From IMG/VR virus record IMGVR_UViG_3300005056_000001, positions 250,001 to 314,000 of that record: 64,000 nucleotides of DNA. One strand, written 5' to 3'. Origin of the DNA: a virus. Made by a program: the position numbers and the translations under genes. The notes beneath the pieces were generated by a model that ran no database searches, was not told where the DNA came from, and worked only from the letters and a program-made list of their open reading frames with translations. Numbering within the stretch: the first letter of the stretch is position 1; each line of letters begins with the position of its first letter. Below, one piece after another: positions 60,661-64,000 of this stretch.

Positions 60661-60679
60661 CTTAACAGTATGTCATTAA

Positions 60680-61180
60680 TTAACGATTGTATATATCTTC
60701 TTCCTCATCTGTTAGGGGTATATTACCTTTTACCTTAGTTAAAGCAATTTCGGCTTTTATGGCCTCGACTTTACGGTGAAAATTACCCATTTCAGCATAG
60801 ACATTCTCGGAATCACTGTGTCTAAGGTTGTTGGAATCTATACGCAATTCTGAAATAGATCTTTCCATCGTGTCGATTTCGGATAACAAAATTTGCTCTC
60901 TGCGTAATTTATCCTGAATTAAAGATTTAGGTTCCCCTATTAAGGCTTTAATTATTTTTGCCAACAGGAAAAATCCCCAAAACAGGCTTAGTAACCACAT
61001 ATCATTGTGACTATAAGAATATTGTTTCAATTTAATCAGGTTATATTTTGTAGGATCCTTGTATTTATTGGTTATAAATATATTATATAACCTTATACAT
61101 CCGAACATCACAAGAGATAAATAGAAATATCCAATAACAAATAATACATTAAAAGGAATTGTTTTTATATACTCAAACAT
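60680..61180 (-). CDS. Membrane protein with coiled-coil tail
   Basis: 166 residues: hydrophobic helices at about 9-31 and 61-80, then a charged coiled coil (90-145) rich in Glu, Arg and Ser. N-terminal membrane anchor with cytoplasmic coiled coil is a common layout for phage envelope-acting small proteins; function unknown. Ends 13 bases before repeat copy 2 and its flanking motif. Confidence 0.6.
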   Translation of the reverse strand: MFEYIKTIPFNVLFVIGYFYLSLVMFGCIRLYNIFITNKYKDPTKYNLIKLKQYSYSHNDMWLLSLFWGFFLLAKIIKALIGEPKSLIQDKLRREQILLSEIDTMERSISELRIDSNNLRHSDSENVYAEMGNFHRKVEAIKAEIALTKVKGNIPLTDEEEDIYNR

Positions 61181-61215
61181 TTTTTATTTTTAAAAGGTTG
61201 AAGAATTATAAGTCA

Positions 61216-61416
61216 TTACGATTGTGTCAGTCTACCCTTTCCGATCCAAATGATCAACGTGTCACCGTCGGTTCTGTGCATGGTAGTCAATTCGGCAGCC
61301 ATACAGTCTTCTAGTATGCTACACAATCTCTCGGCAGAGTACTTAAACTCGCTATTGTGTTCATAACCAACCTCTTTTAGCTTAGATTTCCAATATAAAA
61401 TTCTAATAGTTTTCAT
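61216..61416 (-). CDS. Small hypothetical protein
   Basis: 66 residues, MKTIRILYWKSKLKEVGYEH opening, alpha/beta. Preceded by a host-type promoter at 61450-61477. Unknown. Confidence 0.55.
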   Translation of the reverse strand: MKTIRILYWKSKLKEVGYEHNSEFKYSAERLCSILEDCMAAELTTMHRTDGDTLIIWIGKGRLTQS

Positions 61417-61449
61417 AGTCGTAAATTAATGTTGTTTTAATCAATAGCA

Positions 61450-61511
61450 CAATATTAAACAAAAAAGTCCGTACCAAAAAATTTTAGTACGAACTTTAAC
61501 ATTTTCTTAAC
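61450..61511 (-). promoter_or_regulatory. Degenerate relative of the terminator-promoter cassette
   Basis: GTTAAGAAAATGTTAAA (61511-61495), a hairpin with GTTCGTAC/GTACGGAC arms and T-run, TTG (61477-61475) in the loop, 17-base spacer, TAATATTG (61457-61450). Same order of parts as the 73-bp repeats but diverged sequence. Confidence 0.5.
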
Positions 61512-61520
61512 ATATACATG

Positions 61521-61829
61521 CTATTTTATGTACTTGCCCTCTACGCCACGACGTTTTCTGTCTTTCGTGCGCCTGTTTTGAGTTTTCAGTGCCACGTTTA
61601 TAAGGTCTATAGTCTTTTCGTTTTCTTTACAAGGAAGCGCATCATTAAGGCTAGTGTAGAGGTTTCTTACAAATTCTAGCATGTCGGTTGCCTGACATCC
61701 ATTAATACCAACATCGCCAATTGGAGCATCCTGTACCTCAAACGTTACGCTATGATCTTCCTGTGATAGTTGAACATATACTCTTACGTCATGCTCCAAT
61801 TTATTTCGTGCCTCTGTTACGTGTTTCAT
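61521..61829 (-). CDS. Hypothetical protein with RTxDRxxRGVEG tail
   Basis: 102 residues. The C-terminal TQNRRTKDRKRRGVEGKYIK resembles a tail (RRTxDRxxRGVEGT) that I recall from small proteins in many phages, without known function. N-terminal alpha/beta part. Positively charged tail suggests nucleic-acid contact. Confidence 0.55.
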   Translation of the reverse strand: MKHVTEARNKLEHDVRVYVQLSQEDHSVTFEVQDAPIGDVGINGCQATDMLEFVRNLYTSLNDALPCKENEKTIDLINVALKTQNRRTKDRKRRGVEGKYIK

Positions 61830-61878
61830 ATTTTTGTTTTTATTAATTACTGATTGTTATGGTTGTCGTGCTTGGTTT

Positions 61879-62100
61879 CTATCGCTTACTTTTCGTGTTC
61901 CTCTGAATGTGTCTGAATTTTACGATAATATTCAAATCTAATTTGATGGGTATTTCGCCAATAAAAGGTCTGTAGTAATACTCACCCGTCAGATGATTGG
62001 TGTAACCCTTGAATTCGTCGCCATCTTTGTCTATAAACATAAACTGCTCACCACCTGTTATCTTAAAATTGTGCCGTGTTTTTACTGTATATACATCCAT
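61879..62100 (-). CDS. Hypothetical protein
   Basis: 73 residues, beta-rich with basic C-terminus (RHIQRNTKSKR). Unknown. Confidence 0.5.
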   Translation of the reverse strand: MDVYTVKTRHNFKITGGEQFMFIDKDGDEFKGYTNHLTGEYYYRPFIGEIPIKLDLNIIVKFRHIQRNTKSKR

Positions 62101-62152
62101 ACCATTTCAATTTTTTATTATCTTCAGAACTGTTTTTATCGACACTTATCCA

Positions 62153-62470
62153 TTATCCTTGCTCGTTCTCATCATACAAACGTTCTAAGACTCTTATCGA
62201 ATCCATGGCAGCCTCTTTGCATACACCCAAAGAATGTTTGTCCTTCGCCTTTATTAAAACCTCCACATAGGAATATTTTAACAACATTACAGTAAGTGCC
62301 AAAGATAACATTTCGATGTACGTACAGTCATTCGTTTTCAATCTAAAATCTTCTTTGTCAAGTTTTTCGGAAACCAACATGTTCGCATATCCGTATATAC
62401 CAACAGACTTGTCATGTGGTATCATACCTATAACGGATTCGAAATCCTCAATTTTTTGTTTATTTTTCAT
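62153..62470 (-). CDS. Hypothetical protein
   Basis: 105 residues, helical; a hydrophobic central helix (YIEMLSLALTVMLLKYSY, about 51-68) could be membrane-associated or buried. Unknown. Confidence 0.5.
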   Translation of the reverse strand: MKNKQKIEDFESVIGMIPHDKSVGIYGYANMLVSEKLDKEDFRLKTNDCTYIEMLSLALTVMLLKYSYVEVLIKAKDKHSLGVCKEAAMDSIRVLERLYDENEQG

Positions 62471-62477
62471 AGTTTAT

Positions 62478-62708
62478 TTACCATCTGACTTCACAACCAT
62501 CTTTTCCATTAATTACCTGATAACCAAGAACCACCAAAAGTTCCCCCACCGTTTTATTGATTGGAAAGTGTGGTAGGTTGTTCTTAAAAAGGACATAACC
62601 AAGCCCTTCCTTGGCCCGCTTTTCAATACAGGCACAAACGTGTTCTAGTGTTGTGTTTTTGTTGTTGGCTATTATGGTCAGCGTCTTAGCCTCTGTTGCT
62701 CTTAACAT
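62478..62708 (-). CDS. Hypothetical protein
   Basis: 76 residues: N-terminal helix, then a small alpha/beta part ending GCEVRW. Seven bases before the next gene, so cotranscribed. Unknown. Confidence 0.5.
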   Translation of the reverse strand: MLRATEAKTLTIIANNKNTTLEHVCACIEKRAKEGLGYVLFKNNLPHFPINKTVGELLVVLGYQVINGKDGCEVRW

Positions 62709-62715
62709 TTTTTGT

Positions 62716-63027
62716 TTATGGTTTTAGCAGACATTTCTCGATCTGTTCAATTTTGATTAGGATTCTTTCGGACTCATTACTGTCTTGACATTCGGCAAAT
62801 TTTAGGGTTAGATCATCCCGTCGTGCCTCGAGCTTGACGTTTTTGCCCTGTCGCTTTGTGTTCTTTAGTGTTGACTTTAGCTGTAACATTTTGCGTTCGT
62901 TGTACCCGTTAATACCTGCCATTAGCAATGTGTACAGACCTCCTAAGACGGATACTATTAGAAAAAATGCAAAAATGATAATTACTTTGGTACTATTTTC
63001 GTCAAGACTGTTTATAAATTCCCACAT
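62716..63027 (-). CDS. Single-pass membrane protein with basic helix
   Basis: 103 residues: transmembrane helix at about 15-38 followed by a basic helix (KMLQLKSTLKNTKRQGKNVK) and an acidic end. Resembles spanin-like or inner-membrane accessory proteins in layout only. Confidence 0.55.
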   Translation of the reverse strand: MWEFINSLDENSTKVIIIFAFFLIVSVLGGLYTLLMAGINGYNERKMLQLKSTLKNTKRQGKNVKLEARRDDLTLKFAECQDSNESERILIKIEQIEKCLLKP

Positions 63028-63047
63028 TTATTGTTGTGTTTAAAGGT

Positions 63048-63608
63048 TTATGAATTTCGGGACTCACAATTGAAATGTGTCATGTGCCTATCACTGTTAA
63101 ACACCATTAAATACCGAATGTCACACACCCCAATGATTAGCCACAATTCACCACTTCCCATAGGCGCAGCACTCCAAACAAAATTTTCATACTTTATAAC
63201 ACACACAGTCTCTACCAACAATTTTTTAGTTTGTTCGGGAGACAGTCTTTCTTTGTGTACCTTGGCGATTAATAGTTCAGTTTCTTCGTAACGTCCCTTT
63301 TTGAACAAATCAATTTCCTCCTCCGTATAATACTGCGGCTCGGCTGTCGGGTCAGTATAGAACAGATATTTATCGTCGTCTATCTTCTTTGACTTATATG
63401 AAATATATTGGGGGCACGGTAACGGCTCAGTTAGACCCTGTATAAGTTTTGCATTGTATCGTTTTGCTTCCTTCCGTGCCTTTGCCATGCTCGGAAAAAT
63501 ACCATGATGTACCAATGATTTGCTATATCGTTCGACATCTATTGGCGGACAGCCGAATAACATGGGTTCGCAACCAATATATTTTCTGTCTTCGCTTTCT
63601 TCGTTCAT
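63048..63608 (-). CDS. Hypothetical protein
   Basis: 186 residues from ATG 63608; a TTG 78 bases earlier (63686) would add 26 plausible residues, so the start is uncertain. Alpha/beta, with Tyr-rich middle and C-terminal hydrophobic strands (ELWLIIGVCDIRYLMVF). Unknown. Confidence 0.55.
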   Translation of the reverse strand: MNEESEDRKYIGCEPMLFGCPPIDVERYSKSLVHHGIFPSMAKARKEAKRYNAKLIQGLTEPLPCPQYISYKSKKIDDDKYLFYTDPTAEPQYYTEEEIDLFKKGRYEETELLIAKVHKERLSPEQTKKLLVETVCVIKYENFVWSAAPMGSGELWLIIGVCDIRYLMVFNSDRHMTHFNCESRNS

Positions 63609-63697
63609 TATGTTATTGTTTTTGTCATAGGGATATATTGCATATCCCCCGACATTAAATAATACTTCATTTTTCAATTTGCGCAATATAATACTTT

Positions 63698-64000
63698 TTA
63701 TGGGTAACGCAAAACAATGTTGTCATAATCGGTGTCATAATATTCACCGTTCTCTTCCTTGTGCTCCTTGATGAGCTGATGCAACAGTATTTCGACAAGC
63801 CCTACTGATGAGCAATCACCATTGTCCCATCGACCGTATAATTTTTTAATTTCTTCGTCCCCCATGTCTAGCAAGCCTTCTATGTTGGTACGGACTCTGT
63901 AGTGTTTTAGCTGTCTTTCAGTCTCGTCCGATATTTTTTGCACACAGACTTTTAACAAAACAAGGCTATCAATTAAGTAGCCTAGCTCGCTCAGGTTTTC
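63698..64000 (-). CDS. Partial hypothetical protein (5' end beyond window)
   Basis: The frame is open to the right edge, and no ATG lies in the visible part, so the true start is beyond 64000. Visible 100 residues are helical and acidic at the end (KEENGEYYDTDYDN). Unknown. Confidence 0.55.
   Translation of the reverse strand, partial: ENLSELGYLIDSLVLLKVCVQKISDETERQLKHYRVRTNIEGLLDMGDEEIKKLYGRWDNGDCSSVGLVEILLHQLIKEHKEENGEYYDTDYDNIVLRYP

Noticed and set aside
1-64000. tRNA genes
   Set aside because: No cloverleaf with a TTCGANNC-type arm and acceptor stem was convincing by eye; a covariance search would settle it.
1-64000. T4 late promoters TATAAATA
   Set aside because: I saw no consistent placement of TATAAATA before structural genes, in contrast to GTACATA.

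Overview
The window is part of the genome of a large, strictly lytic-looking, contractile-tailed phage that is a distant relative of T4, most likely infecting a member of the Bacteroidota (Flavobacteriia-like). Seen directly: T4-type large terminase (gp17-like), portal (gp20-like), a protease-scaffold fusion (gp21+gp22-like), major capsid protein (gp23-like), tail sheath (gp18-like), tail tube (gp19-like), a gp26-like zinc-binding hub or assembly protein, a gp55-like late sigma factor, a clamp-like protein and the C-terminal half of a family B DNA polymerase. The host inference rests on A-rich leaders without a clear AGGAGG ribosome site and on several promoters of the TTG / TAnnTTTG type, which is the Bacteroidota housekeeping (-33/-7) pattern. 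The DNA is AT-rich throughout. I see no tRNA, rRNA, integrase, transposase or CRISPR array.

Layout. 0-5 kb: partial leftward gene, a 420-bp divergent non-coding region, then rightward late genes (membrane protein, SprT-type metalloprotease, virion protein) closed by two strong hairpins. 4.8-8.8 kb: LRR protein and small hypothetical genes, rightward. 8.8-11.3 kb: leftward block with gp26-like, a small partner gene with a possible frameshift extension, the gp55-like sigma and a 52-residue protein. 11.4-15 kb: a 799-residue protein with an Asp/Lys repeat and a 353-residue protein. 15.1-17.4 kb: clamp-like gene and the split polymerase, leftward. 17.5-27 kb: head module (portal, protease-scaffold, capsid). 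27-36.4 kb: regulator, a 1282-residue virion protein, RNA ligase and small genes, mostly leftward. 36.5-41.1 kb: small rightward genes with host-type promoters. 41.1-51.5 kb: leftward tail and packaging module (LamG-like tail protein, fibre, tube, sheath, terminase). 51.7-55.9 kb: deoxyribosyltransferase-like gene and a 1070-residue virion protein. 56-64 kb: leftward array of a second LRR gene and about fifteen small unknown genes.

Regulation ties these together. Almost every structural transcription unit is preceded by an intergenic GTACATA motif, often directly after the terminator of the previous unit; the small-gene arrays instead carry TTG/TAnnTTTG promoters, several with an upstream motif made of two GTTAA blocks one helical turn apart. 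I infer two temporal classes: host-polymerase early genes, and late genes read from GTACATA by the gp55-like sigma with the clamp as probable activator. This non-T4 late promoter is the most interesting signal in the window, followed by the polymerase split between motifs A and B, the duplicated 73-bp terminator-promoter cassette, and the possible +1 frameshift in the gp51-position gene.
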